NCBI GenBank assembly: GCA_002315975.1
Contig: DCIK01000027.1
Location: forward strand, 1-23,079
Reading direction: 5' to 3'
From: Clostridiales bacterium UBA1728
GTDB lineage: Bacteria; Bacillota; Clostridia; Oscillospirales; Oscillospiraceae
DNA length: 23,079 bases
Part shown: positions 6,980 through 14,424 of the stretch, one piece after another
How positions within the stretch are numbered: position 1 is the stretch's first letter
Layout of the letters: each line of letters opens with the position of its first letter
Program-made: the position numbers and the translations under genes
The notes under the pieces: model-generated
Told to the model about the DNA's origin: nothing
The model's database searches: none
The model's input: only the letters and a program-made list of their open reading frames with translations

Positions 6980-8781
6980 GGCTTTCTCCTTTCCGGCAGC
7001 AGCCCGCCCTCCTTCCGCACACAGCGGGCGGGATAGGGCAGCAGCTCGGATTTATAGGCAAAGGGAGTTTTCAGCTTGAAGTTGGGGTTAAAGGAGGCGT
7101 CTCCGGCGCTCAGTACGCTGCCCCAGCGATCCCGGACGGCGAAGATTTCCTTATTGAGCCGACCCCGCTTCTCGATGGTCTCATCGCTGCTGCGGGAGAG
7201 AGATTCATGGTGATAAAGCCTTGCAAAGGGCGTCCAGACCACCTGATAGCCCGCCTCCCTCGCCTTGAGGCAGAGATCCACATCGTTAAAGCAGACGGTC
7301 AGCTCCTCGTCCAGCCCGCCCAGACTCTCAAAGAGGGAGCGGCGCATCAGGAGACAGGCTCCGGTGACGGCGGAAATATCCTGCACATAGCGGAGGCGGT
7401 TCATGTAGCCGCCCGCGTCCTCTTCGCCGATGAAGTAGTGGTCGGCCAGACCCCACGCACCCAGCAGCACACCGCCGTGCTGCACCCTGCCGTCGGGGTA
7501 GAGGAGCTTGGCACCCACCACGCCCACATCCGCTCGCTGGGCGAACATGAGCATTTCCTCCAGCCACGCGGGGGTGATGACCTCGGTATCGTTGTTGAGC
7601 AGGAGCAGGTATTCGCCCCGGCAGAACCGGGCACCGTAGTTGTTGACGGCGCTGTAGTTGAAGGGCTTGTCCCAGATGACCACCCGCAGATTTTCGCGGG
7701 CGGCCTGCAGCTCCTCGTAATAGGCGAAAATCTCGGGAGAACGGCTGTTGTTCTCCACGATGACGATTTCAAAGTTCCGGTAGGTGGATTTCCCGTAGAT
7801 GGAGTCGATGCAGGTTTTCAGCACATCCCGGTGCTCGTAGTTGGGGATGAGAATGGAAATCAGGGGCTCAGACTCCGGCGCATAGGCAATGCGGCGGATA
7901 TGGGGCTCCTCGCTGAGCGCTGTAACCGTGGCACGACAGCCCTTGGAGGTGAGAAAATCGGCCACTGCCCGCCGCTCGACCTCGCTGTCGCTCCGGGGCA
8001 GACCCTTTCGGCGGTAGTAGAGCAGCTCCGGCAACTGGGCGATGCACCCGGCTTTGTCGGCGGTACGGAGGCGGAAGTCGTAGAGGGCAGCACCCTCATA
8101 GCCGCTGCGAAGACCGCCCACGCTCTCGAAGAGGGAGCGGGCGCAGACGGTGAGATTGCCCATGTAGTCGGTGCTCAGCAGGGAGTCGGGGGCGCAGGCG
8201 CTCTTGAAGTATGCCTCGTCGGCATCGGCGGGGACGGAGGTAAAGGGCGCCTCGTCGGTGTAGAGCAGCTCGGCATCGGTGTCGCAGACGGCCCTGACGA
8301 TCTCGTGGAGCGCGGCGGGGTGGAGGATGTCCCCCTCGCCTAAAAGGGCAATGTAGCTGCCCTGAGAGAGGGCAAAGCACTCGTTGGTGCGCTCGGCACA
8401 GGTTTCGGCAGCGCTTTGACAAAAGCGGATGCGGCTGTCGGAAACCTCGGGGCAGCGGTCTGCGCAGATGCAGAGCTCCCAGTTCCCGTAGCTCTGAGCG
8501 AGCACGGATTCGATGGTCTGCCGCAGCTGCTCCTCGTCGGCATGGCGGACGGGCAGAAGGAGGCTCACGCAGATGTCCCGGGGGAAGACGGCCTGACGCT
8601 GCTGCGCCAGCTCAGCTTCCGTATAGAGGGGTGTGCGGGCGATCTCCGCAAAGGGCAGGTCCCTGGAGCGCTGGGTCGTGACCCGCTGATAGGTGGCCAG
8701 AGCCCCGTCTCTGCGCACATAGGCGCTGAGCTTGATGGCCTTGACGACGGCCTGTGAGAGTATGGATTTGAGCTTTCCCAT
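6976..8781 (-). CDS. Double-domain glycosyltransferase family 2
   Basis: This 601-residue protein holds two GT2-type units. The first (about 70-290) starts CVSLLLPVRHADEEQLRQTI, but the usual acidic metal motif is reduced to LLGEGD at 146-151, and the Y-x-D-E-D motif is YTDEA. The second (about 305-560) is intact: ISILIPNYEHRDVL, IVENNS, NNDTE at 396-400, TGACLLMRR, the FNDVD motif at 498-502 and LYHHES near 523. The first unit may serve in acceptor binding, or be a transferase with weakened chemistry. The chosen ATG at 8781 follows AGGAG; an ATG nine codons upstream has no site. It is first in an operon with its own promoter and overlaps the next GT2 by ATGA. Confidence 0.9.
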   Translation of the reverse strand: MGKLKSILSQAVVKAIKLSAYVRRDGALATYQRVTTQRSRDLPFAEIARTPLYTEAELAQQRQAVFPRDICVSLLLPVRHADEEQLRQTIESVLAQSYGNWELCICADRCPEVSDSRIRFCQSAAETCAERTNECFALSQGSYIALLGEGDILHPAALHEIVRAVCDTDAELLYTDEAPFTSVPADADEAYFKSACAPDSLLSTDYMGNLTVCARSLFESVGGLRSGYEGAALYDFRLRTADKAGCIAQLPELLYYRRKGLPRSDSEVERRAVADFLTSKGCRATVTALSEEPHIRRIAYAPESEPLISILIPNYEHRDVLKTCIDSIYGKSTYRNFEIVIVENNSRSPEIFAYYEELQAARENLRVVIWDKPFNYSAVNNYGARFCRGEYLLLLNNDTEVITPAWLEEMLMFAQRADVGVVGAKLLYPDGRVQHGGVLLGAWGLADHYFIGEEDAGGYMNRLRYVQDISAVTGACLLMRRSLFESLGGLDEELTVCFNDVDLCLKAREAGYQVVWTPFARLYHHESLSRSSDETIEKRGRLNKEIFAVRDRWGSVLSAGDASFNPNFKLKTPFAYKSELLPYPARCVRKEGGLLPERRKP

Positions 8782-8810
8782 AATCGGACTCCTGATGGAA
8801 GTTAGCAAAC

Positions 8811-8839
8811 AGTATAGCGGAAAAACGCTGAAATGTAAA
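8811..8839 (-). promoter_or_regulatory. Sigma-A-type promoter for the GT2-GT2-ligase operon
   Basis: On the minus strand TTTACA and a perfect-looking TATACT are 17 bases apart. Transcription would begin near 8804, about 24 bases before the ATG. The promoter fits in the 66-base gap after the upstream gene, which shows that this operon can be transcribed separately from the genes above it. Confidence 0.7.
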
Positions 8840-8847
8840 ATACTTTT

Positions 8848-9543
8848 TCAGCCCAGCTGCCACCGTTCTCCCTGCGCAAAGTCGCCGTTGAGCCAGTAGC
8901 TCATGGCGTTTTCGTTGCGGGAGTAGACAAAGGACAATCGGGTGCCCCACTGCCCCTCCTGCCGGACGGCTCTCAGCAGCTCCCTGCCTTGGGCGACATC
9001 AAAGTCCGCCCCGGCGGCAGCGAGGATGCCCACGGCAGCGTCATAGCGCTCCTTGCCATAGAAGGGGTTGGAATAGTCGGGCAGCGTGGGAATCACGGGG
9101 AAATTGGAGACGCAGGCGTAGTCCCCGCGCATTTCCCGCACCCCGTAGGAGGGCTCGATGAGCAGCATATGCCCCTCGCCGTCGCCGATGAGGGAATGGA
9201 AGGAGCCGCCCGCCCCGCTGATGACGGACTTGCTGTTTGCAATGTCCAGCACCTCGGTATAGGAGAGCCTGCCCCGGAGATAGCGGTCAACCAGCAGGTC
9301 AATGCGGTAGCGCCCCGGCCCCACACCCCGGCGGCCTGTGTCCGTGCCGTTCATGTAGGGCAGGTTGCCGAAGTGGCCGTCGGCGTTGACCCCGTGGGTA
9401 TAGTAGGTGGTGGAGCCGATTCGGATGGCCACGGAGAAGAGGTCTTTCTTTCTGACAATGCTGTAGTTCCACACAGCCGGATCCAGATCCAGACTGTAGC
9501 CGCAGATGAGATCATTCCCGCGGTGGATAAAGGCTGTGCACAT
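8848..9543 (-). CDS. N-terminal-cysteine (Ntn) hydrolase, linear amide C-N hydrolase type
   Basis: The protein is 231 residues if it starts at the ATG at 9543. An upstream in-frame ATG (9561) exists, but AAAGGA precedes 9543, and only this start places Cys at residue 2 (MCTAFIH). This is the layout of the choloylglycine hydrolase / acid-amidase group, where Met is removed and Cys2 becomes the nucleophile. An aspartate follows at 19 (CGYSLDLD, compared with G-R-N-x-D in bile salt hydrolases), and a central GGSFHSLIGDGEGHMLLIEPS stretch resembles the N-terminal-nucleophile sandwich fold. At 231 residues it is shorter than bile salt hydrolases (about 320), so a bile-salt role should not be assumed. 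It follows the VOC gene after 44 bases, with no clear promoter between them. Confidence 0.72.
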   Translation of the reverse strand: MCTAFIHRGNDLICGYSLDLDPAVWNYSIVRKKDLFSVAIRIGSTTYYTHGVNADGHFGNLPYMNGTDTGRRGVGPGRYRIDLLVDRYLRGRLSYTEVLDIANSKSVISGAGGSFHSLIGDGEGHMLLIEPSYGVREMRGDYACVSNFPVIPTLPDYSNPFYGKERYDAAVGILAAAGADFDVAQGRELLRAVRQEGQWGTRLSFVYSRNENAMSYWLNGDFAQGERWQLG

Positions 9544-9587
9544 GGGATTATCCTTTCTCACTGCATACGCAGCTTTACATTTGAAAG

Positions 9588-9968
9588 TTATTCGTGGAGC
9601 TCCAGCGGCAGGCCGTCGGGGTCGGAGAAGAAGGTGAACTTTCCGCCGCTGATGGGGTCGGTGCGGATGGGCTCGGTGGCAATACAGAGGGCGTTCAGCT
9701 CCCGGACAGTCTCCTCCACGGAGTCCACCTCAAAGGCCAGATGCCGCAGCCCGTAGGCCTCCGGATAGCTGGGGCGCGGAGGGCAGTCGGGCTTGATAAA
9801 GAGCTCCAGCATCGTATCGCCCAGGGACAGGTGGAGCAGAATGTCGTTCTGCTCGCTTCGGACGGTTTCGCGGAGCAGCTTGAAGCCCAGAAGCTCCACA
9901 TAGAAGTGCTTCGATTTTTCATAGTCGCTGCCGATGACGGCAACATGGTGAATTTTGCCCAGCTGCAT
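9588..9968 (-). CDS. gloA2: VOC-family glyoxalase-like metalloprotein (YaeR/SMU1112c type)
   Basis: This 126-residue protein is a single-chain vicinal-oxygen-chelate protein. The overall pattern closely follows E. coli YaeR: HHVAVIGSDYEKSK at 7-20, LELF, GLRHLAFEVD, RTDP and FTFFSDPDGLPLELHE at the end. The four expected metal ligands are visible: His8, Glu55, His76 and Glu123. The family is named glyoxalase-like, but its substrate is not settled. A very strong AAGGAGG site precedes the ATG at 9968. The 16 bases between the gene and the 24-bp palindrome at 9985-10051 are just this ribosome binding site, so the palindrome would lie in the 5' leader or in the gap between co-transcribed genes. 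Confidence 0.9.
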   Translation of the reverse strand: MQLGKIHHVAVIGSDYEKSKHFYVELLGFKLLRETVRSEQNDILLHLSLGDTMLELFIKPDCPPRPSYPEAYGLRHLAFEVDSVEETVRELNALCIATEPIRTDPISGGKFTFFSDPDGLPLELHE

Positions 9969-9984
9969 GGCGTTTCCTCCTTAA

Positions 9985-10051
9985 AAGTGGGAATTGGGGA
10001 CGGTTCTCGTTTCCCAAAGTGGGAATTGAGAACCGTCCCCAATTCCCACTT
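9985..10051. repeat. Perfect 24-bp palindrome with GGGGACGGTTCTC core (REP-like element)
   Basis: Arms 9985-10008 and 10028-10051 are perfect reverse complements around a 19-base loop. The core resembles that of the palindrome at 1-79. The flanks here are TGGGAA and TTCCCA rather than TGAGTCA and TGACTCA, but they keep the same inverted relation. The arm ends exactly at the stop codon (10051-10053) of the leftward U32-like gene. It lies between that gene and the VOC gene and could form a very stable hairpin in the shared transcript. Confidence 0.88.
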
Positions 10052-10950
10052 CAGAACAGGTCCAGCATGGCGTCCAGATAGATTTCCTCCCGGACGCGGA
10101 GCCGGTATTCGGGCTTTGTTAAGTAGTAGAGCAGAAATTCCAGAATCAGGGCGCTGCCCAGGGTACGGCCCTCGAGCTTGAAGTTGGTGAAGCCCAGGGG
10201 CAGGTAGCGCTCGCGGATATCCGCGATGCCGATGAAGCCCGGGTTCTCCATGGCCCGGGAGAAGCGGTAGCCCTCGGAGCCGCGGGGGGCGCGGCACACA
10301 TGGTCGGGGCAGTCCTCGCCCAGATTCTTGCGGCTCACGCTTTCGTAGCAGCGCCGTCTGTCCCGGCAGCCGAAATCGCAGCACTCGTTGCAGAGGAACT
10401 CCAGCTTGTCCTTGCTGCTCTGAGGCAGAGCGGAAAGCCGGTCAAAGGCTCTGTTCAGCCGGAAGTCCGGCACCACATAGGAAAACTCCGGCCTTGCACA
10501 TTCCCGCTCCAGGGCGGAGAAGTCCGTGAGCACCTTGGTGGTGGAGGAAACGAAATACAGCCCCGGATAGCGCTCCCGGAGATAGCTCAGCAGCAGCTCC
10601 GAGTGGAGGATCACGCCGTTTTTCCCCGCTCCCCGCGCCTCGAAGAGGGCGCAGAGCCCGTTGCAGCGGCGGTCGCTCAGATGCTCTGGCCGCAGCAGGG
10701 AGTTGCTGAAGGTCAGCCGGGCGGAGAGACCGTATTCCTCCGTCAGCGCCAGCACCTCCCGGGGGTCCCGTTGGGCGCTGCTCACTCTGCCGCCGCCCCA
10801 GATGCAGTCCGCCGGGGCGCCGTAGAGGGAGGCGAGGTCGCACCAATCGTAAAACCAGTCCCGGTGGGAGCGGTAGAGGGGGAGAAAGGCGCTGTAGAGC
10901 TCGTAGAACTCAAAAAGGCCGGGTAGGTGGAAACGGGCGGGCTCGCTCAT
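10051..10950 (-). CDS. Uncharacterised cysteine-rich protein, weakly U32-like
   Basis: This 299-residue protein has no firm family that I can name. The C-terminal part (FTNFKLEGRTLGSALILEFL) resembles the x-x-F-K-I-E-G-R motif near the end of U32-type TIM-barrel proteins. The middle holds a cysteine group: CNECCDFGC, then RRRCYES and CPDHVC, seven cysteines in about 35 residues (about 189-223). The set could bind an iron-sulphur cluster, as the U32-related proteins UbiU/UbiV and TrhP do. NGVILHSELLLSYLRERYP and YVVPDFRLNRAFDRL look like barrel strands and helices. An AAAGGAGC site supports the ATG at 10950. It is 27 bases behind the 73-residue gene in the same operon. The U32 link is my inference; a structure comparison would decide it. 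Confidence 0.7.
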   Translation of the reverse strand: MSEPARFHLPGLFEFYELYSAFLPLYRSHRDWFYDWCDLASLYGAPADCIWGGGRVSSAQRDPREVLALTEEYGLSARLTFSNSLLRPEHLSDRRCNGLCALFEARGAGKNGVILHSELLLSYLRERYPGLYFVSSTTKVLTDFSALERECARPEFSYVVPDFRLNRAFDRLSALPQSSKDKLEFLCNECCDFGCRDRRRCYESVSRKNLGEDCPDHVCRAPRGSEGYRFSRAMENPGFIGIADIRERYLPLGFTNFKLEGRTLGSALILEFLLYYLTKPEYRLRVREEIYLDAMLDLF

Positions 10951-10977
10951 GGGTGCTCCTTTCGCGCATTGACTCCC

Positions 10978-11199
10978 TCAGAGAGAAAAGTAGTAGCGGG
11001 TCTTGTAGCCCACGGCGTTGCCTGTGAGGATGGTGACCTCGCCGTTGCCCTCTTCGAGAATTTCGAGGATGGGGTACTGCCGGTTCTGCTCCACATAGGC
11101 AAGGGGAGACTCGGCTTCGATCTCAAGAATCTCCCGTCTGGCATATTTGCTGCCCCCGCAGGGGGTCATGCACTCGATGGTTACTTCATAGCGGTTCAT
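10978..11199 (-). CDS. Small conserved-looking hypothetical protein, 73 aa
   Basis: I do not recognise this protein. It is short, soluble and acidic, with two CxxC-like or nearby cysteines (ECMTPCGG at 9-16) and alternating hydrophobic residues that suggest a small beta-rich fold (YEVTIECM, REILEIEAESP, YPILEILEEG, GEVTILTGN, KTRYYFSL). A strong AGGAGG site precedes the ATG, and the gene is tightly packed: 15 bases after the LD-carboxypeptidase-like gene and 27 bases before the U32-like gene. That packing, the strong start and clean codon use support a real gene. The two cysteines could bind a metal together with the cysteine-rich neighbour, but nothing shows this directly. Confidence 0.75.
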   Translation of the reverse strand: MNRYEVTIECMTPCGGSKYARREILEIEAESPLAYVEQNRQYPILEILEEGNGEVTILTGNAVGYKTRYYFSL

Positions 11200-11214
11200 T
11201 TTCCTGCCTCCTGA

Positions 11215-12255
11215 TTATGCCGGGTCAAAAACGATTTCCTGCTTCTCCGCGTCTGCCACCGCATGAACGCCGAAGGGGATGATGCAGCGGGGCAGTGCGT
11301 GCCCCACGCTGAGATTGGCGAGGATGGGCAGGGAGGGATCGTTGACGACCTCCCGGAGGATGGTCTTGTATTCCTCGAAATACATCTCGCCCTCGCTCTT
11401 TCCCATGAGGATGCCGCTGATGACGGAGAAAATGCCGGTGTTCTTCAGCGCCGTAAGCTGTCTGCGGTAGAGCGCGGGGGTGGGCTTCTCCTCGCTGGTC
11501 TCCAGCAGAAGAATCCTGCCCCGCCAGTCGTCAGATTCGGGGAAGAGAGAGTAGCGGGTGCAGAGCTCCACGCTGTCGGCGTAGCGATCGTTGTTGAAAA
11601 GGTCATAGAGCGTGTCAATGCAGCCGCCGAGGATTTTCCCCTCGAAGCGGGGAGCACCCTGCAGCAGCTCGAAGCCGCCGTTTTTGTGGGAGGGCGTCTC
11701 CGTGCCCACGGCAGCGGGGGAGTAGTCCTCCCGGACATCGTACCAGAGCTCACTGGGGGTAATGCGGGAGACGGTGCCACTGCGGATGAGCTCCTCGAAG
11801 AAGCGGCGGGAATAGGGCAGCATCTCCGGCCCCAGCTCACACACATCCGGCAGAAAGGCCTGACCGTAGAAGGTGGGCAGACCCAGCTTGTGGAGCATCA
11901 GATGGTTGGCGGTGGTGTCGGAAAAGCCTAAAAAAACCTTGTTCGTTATGACGCTCTTCAGCTCGTCATGGTCAAAGAGACAGGGCAGCAGCCGGTAGGT
12001 ATCGTCCCCGCCCGCGGCGCAGAGAATCATGTCCGTGTCGCTGCGGAAGGCCTCCAGCAGATCCTCGGCTCTTGCCTCCGGGTGCTTTTCGATGTAGTCC
12101 AGACCCGAGAGGGCGTGCCGGGAGAAGCGCACCCTCGCACCCAGCGCTTCCAGCCGCTTCACGCCGATGTCTACCTCGTGGCGCACAAAGCTCTCGCCCA
12201 GGATGCCGCTGGAGAGGCTGACGATGGTGATGTCTTTGATTTTGTTTTCCGGCAT
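11215..12255 (-). CDS. S66-family LD-carboxypeptidase / MccF-like protein
   Basis: This 346-residue protein is a full-length member of peptidase family S66, which includes the cytoplasmic LD-carboxypeptidase of murein recycling and MccF, a protein that inactivates microcin C. The expected catalytic residues are in place: nucleophile Ser112 in GFSDTTANH, Glu252 in LLLETSEE and His319 in SVGHALPR. The AAGGDDTYRLLP block at 80-91 is the usual sequence before the nucleophile elbow. The DDTYRLLP and LLETSEE patterns look nearer to MccF-like proteins than to LdcA, but this is by eye. A GGAGGT site and an extended -10 promoter lie upstream. It heads a leftward operon with the 73-residue and U32-like genes. 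Confidence 0.9.
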   Translation of the reverse strand: MPENKIKDITIVSLSSGILGESFVRHEVDIGVKRLEALGARVRFSRHALSGLDYIEKHPEARAEDLLEAFRSDTDMILCAAGGDDTYRLLPCLFDHDELKSVITNKVFLGFSDTTANHLMLHKLGLPTFYGQAFLPDVCELGPEMLPYSRRFFEELIRSGTVSRITPSELWYDVREDYSPAAVGTETPSHKNGGFELLQGAPRFEGKILGGCIDTLYDLFNNDRYADSVELCTRYSLFPESDDWRGRILLLETSEEKPTPALYRRQLTALKNTGIFSVISGILMGKSEGEMYFEEYKTILREVVNDPSLPILANLSVGHALPRCIIPFGVHAVADAEKQEIVFDPA

Positions 12256-12293
12256 GGGGACTACCTCCGTAAAAATCAGTCGCTTTGGTGCTC

Positions 12294-12302
12294 ACTATAG
12301 CA
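12294..12302 (-). promoter_or_regulatory. Extended -10 promoter for the S66 operon
   Basis: On the minus strand TGCTATAGT gives a TGn plus TATAGT extended -10. No good -35 is present at 17 bases (TTCCCC), which is usual for extended -10 promoters. A 5-bp inverted repeat, GTGCT and AGCAC at 12288-12303, overlaps it. The gap 12256-12472 is the divergent control region between this operon and the rightward ligase operon. Confidence 0.45.
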
Positions 12303-12397
12303 CATTCTCCCGCATAGGGGAAGTGAAGAGAGAGAAAAACTGTCTGGATTTGTTGCTTTTTTTCAATTTTCTTTGAAAAATTCAGAACTATTTAAGA

Positions 12398-12426
12398 TTG
12401 AAATCAGCCCGGGGAGAGGATATACT
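12398..12426 (+). promoter_or_regulatory. Sigma-A promoter for the ligase-ACP-acyltransferase operon (module B)
   Basis: TTGAAA at 12398-12403 and TATACT at 12421-12426 have an exact 17-base spacer. Transcription should begin near 12433, giving a leader of about 40 bases before the ATG at 12473. It is one of the best promoter matches in the window. Confidence 0.75.
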
Positions 12427-12437
12427 GAAATCCGCAG

Positions 12438-12451
12438 ATCGCAATTGCGAT
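12438..12451. promoter_or_regulatory. 14-bp perfect palindrome at the transcription start, candidate operator
   Basis: ATCGCAATTGCGAT is a perfect palindrome at about +6 to +19 from the predicted start of the module B transcript. A dimeric repressor bound here would block the promoter. It could instead form a short hairpin just before the ribosome binding site. No regulator gene is visible in the window. Confidence 0.5.
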
Positions 12452-12472
12452 TAAGATTTTGAAGAGGGACAT

Positions 12473-14173
12473 ATGAACGCAGAGAAATTTTTGCTGCCGA
12501 GCGACGAGCTGGAAGGCCTCCGGACCGTGTATGAGGTTCTGCTCCACGCAAAGCGGAGCTACGGAGAGAAAACGGCCTATCGGCAGCTGGAATATAACGG
12601 AGAAGAGCGCTCCCTGAGCTTTGCGGAGCTGGCGGAGCGGGTAGATGCCCTGCGCGCCGTGCTGCCGGAGGCGGGGCTGGCGGGGGCGCACTTTGCGATT
12701 CTGGGCGAGACCAGCGCGGAATGGATCTGCGCCTATCTGGCGGTGATCAGCGGCGTGGGTCTGTGCGTTCCGCTGGACCGGGAGCTGAGTGTGGAGTCTC
12801 TGGGCCGGCAGCTGCGCCTGGCGGAGGTGGAGGTGGCCTTTGTTTCGGAAAAATACCTGCAGAAGGCCTTCTTGCTGCTGCCCCTCTGTCCCGAGCTGAA
12901 AACGCTGATTCTGCTGCGCGGTGAGGCGGGCGGGGAGGTTCCCTGCGAGCTTCTGGATATGCGGGAGCTGACGGAGGGCGGACGGAAACTGCTGACGATC
13001 CGGGGCAGCGCCGCTCTGCCTCAGCCTGACATTGAGAGGGGCTGCCTGATTATCTTTACCTCCGGCACCACAGGAGCCAATAAGGGCGTTCTGCTCAGCA
13101 ACCGGAATATTATGGCTTCGCTGCGGGGCTCCTGCAGACTGCTGCGGCCGCCGGCAAGCTTTTTCTCAATCCTGCCGGTGAACCACGCCTTTGAGCTCCA
13201 TACCTCGATTCTGGGCTGTCTCTTTTACGGCAGCTGCGTCTGCATCAATGATGAGCTCCGCTATTTTATAAAAAATCTCAGGCGCTTCCGGCCCGAGGGC
13301 TGCTGTATGGTGCCCATGATGCTCGATACCCTGGCCTCCCAGCTCAGACGGGAGATCCGCAGAAGCGGAAAGCAGGAGCTTTTCGAGGAGACCCTCAGAC
13401 GCTCCGAGACCCTGCGGCGTGAGGGAACCGACAGACGCCGAGAGCTCTTCGCCGAGCTTCTCGAAGCCGTGGGCGGCCAGCTCCGCATGATCATCTGCGG
13501 GGGCGCAAAGCTCAATGAAGATTCGGCGGAGTTTCTGGAGAGCATCGGCATCGAGGTTTACAACGGCTACGGCATCACCGAGTGCAGCCCGGTGGTGGCG
13601 GCCAACTCCCTCAAGCGCATCCAACCCGGCAGCGTGGGGCTTCCGGCACCCGGTCTGCAGCTTCGCATTGCCGAAGCCGATGAAAACGGAAACGGAGAAA
13701 TCCAGCTTCGGGGCGACCATGTGATGCCGGGCTATTATCACGATCCGGAGGATACGGCGCTGGTCTTTACGGAGGACGGCTGGTTCCGCACCGGCGATCT
13801 GGGTCATATGGACGAGGAGGGCTTCCTCTATCTCAGCGGCCGCCTCAAGAATCTCATCATCCTGCCCAACGGCAAAAATATCTGCCCCGAGGAGCTGGAG
13901 GAGAGCCTGATGCGTAAGCTGCCCTACATCCTCGAGTGCGTGGTCACGGAGGACAGCCGCGGGGAGGGACTCTTCGCCCATATCTATCCGGACAGGGAAT
14001 TCTGCGCTTCTGAGGGTTTGCGGAGCACCGAGGACATCAGAGCCTTTGTGCGCCGGGACATCGACGCCTTTAACCGCGCCGAGCCCACCTACAGGCGCAT
14101 CGGCGACTTTGCCGTCCGCGAGACGGCCTTTGAGAAAAATACCGCGCAGAAAATTCTGCGCTACAAAATCTGA
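12473..14173 (+). CDS. AMP-forming acyl ligase, long-chain acyl-CoA synthetase-like (module B)
   Basis: This 566-residue protein is an ANL-superfamily ligase. The ATP loop is FTSGTTGANKG at 195-205, the adenine motif NGYGITE is at 364-370, the RTGD aspartate is Asp442, the hinge arginine is at 457 (SGRLKN), and the C-terminal catalytic lysine is probably Lys560 in KNTAQKILRYKI. A charged insertion at about 291-330, rich in Arg and Glu, lies before the CGGAKLNED motif, as in long-chain acyl-CoA synthetases. It differs clearly from the 486-residue ligase at 4614-6074, so the two may use different acyl groups. The next genes are a carrier protein (26 bases on) and a membrane acyltransferase, so the natural acceptor is probably the carrier protein rather than CoA. 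It starts after GAGGG and has its own promoter. Confidence 0.9.
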   Translation: MNAEKFLLPSDELEGLRTVYEVLLHAKRSYGEKTAYRQLEYNGEERSLSFAELAERVDALRAVLPEAGLAGAHFAILGETSAEWICAYLAVISGVGLCVPLDRELSVESLGRQLRLAEVEVAFVSEKYLQKAFLLLPLCPELKTLILLRGEAGGEVPCELLDMRELTEGGRKLLTIRGSAALPQPDIERGCLIIFTSGTTGANKGVLLSNRNIMASLRGSCRLLRPPASFFSILPVNHAFELHTSILGCLFYGSCVCINDELRYFIKNLRRFRPEGCCMVPMMLDTLASQLRREIRRSGKQELFEETLRRSETLRREGTDRRRELFAELLEAVGGQLRMIICGGAKLNEDSAEFLESIGIEVYNGYGITECSPVVAANSLKRIQPGSVGLPAPGLQLRIAEADENGNGEIQLRGDHVMPGYYHDPEDTALVFTEDGWFRTGDLGHMDEEGFLYLSGRLKNLIILPNGKNICPEELEESLMRKLPYILECVVTEDSRGEGLFAHIYPDREFCASEGLRSTEDIRAFVRRDIDAFNRAEPTYRRIGDFAVRETAFEKNTAQKILRYKI

Positions 14174-14199
14174 CCAAAAAGAAAAGAGGGAGAAAAGAG

Positions 14200-14424
14200 A
14201 TGCTGGAAAAAATCAGAGAGCTTCTGCCCGACTATTGCGAGGACCTGGGCAGCATTACGGAGGAAACCGCATTTGCGGGGGACATCGGTATGTCCTCCAT
14301 GGACTTTTTCATGTTCATCAACAATCTGGAGGATGAATTTGGCGTAAAGTTCGAAGAGGAGGAGCTCCATGAGCTGCTGACTGTGGGCGATGTGATCCGC
14401 TGCCTGAAGAGGAAAAAGGCATGA
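14200..14424 (+). CDS. Acyl carrier protein (module B)
   Basis: This 74-residue carrier protein has DIGMSSMDFFMFINNLEDEFG at 28-48. Ser33, in the S-S-M-D setting, is the expected phosphopantetheine attachment site. It has the usual four-helix layout with the TVGDVIRCL last helix, close to the VGDIVRYV end of the module A carrier. The purine-rich GAGGGAG stretch before the ATG at 14200 serves as the ribosome binding site. Its stop overlaps the start of the next gene in ATGA (14421-14424), which couples it to the acyltransferase. The strong acidic face (EEEELHE) is normal for an ACP. It is more likely a dedicated carrier than a fatty-acid ACP, because its two neighbours are a ligase and an acyltransferase. 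Confidence 0.92.
   Translation: MLEKIRELLPDYCEDLGSITEETAFAGDIGMSSMDFFMFINNLEDEFGVKFEEEELHELLTVGDVIRCLKRKKA

Noticed and set aside
8848..9543. Calling the Ntn hydrolase a bile salt hydrolase
   Set aside because: It is too short, and the Arg of the conserved G-R-N-x-D motif is missing (Y-S-L-D). Only the general Ntn amidase class is supported.
12288..12303. Inverted repeat GTGCT/AGCAC over the S66 promoter as an operator
   Set aside because: The stem is only 5 bp with a 6-base spacer and overlaps an inferred extended -10. It is short enough to be chance, so it is mentioned but not listed alone.
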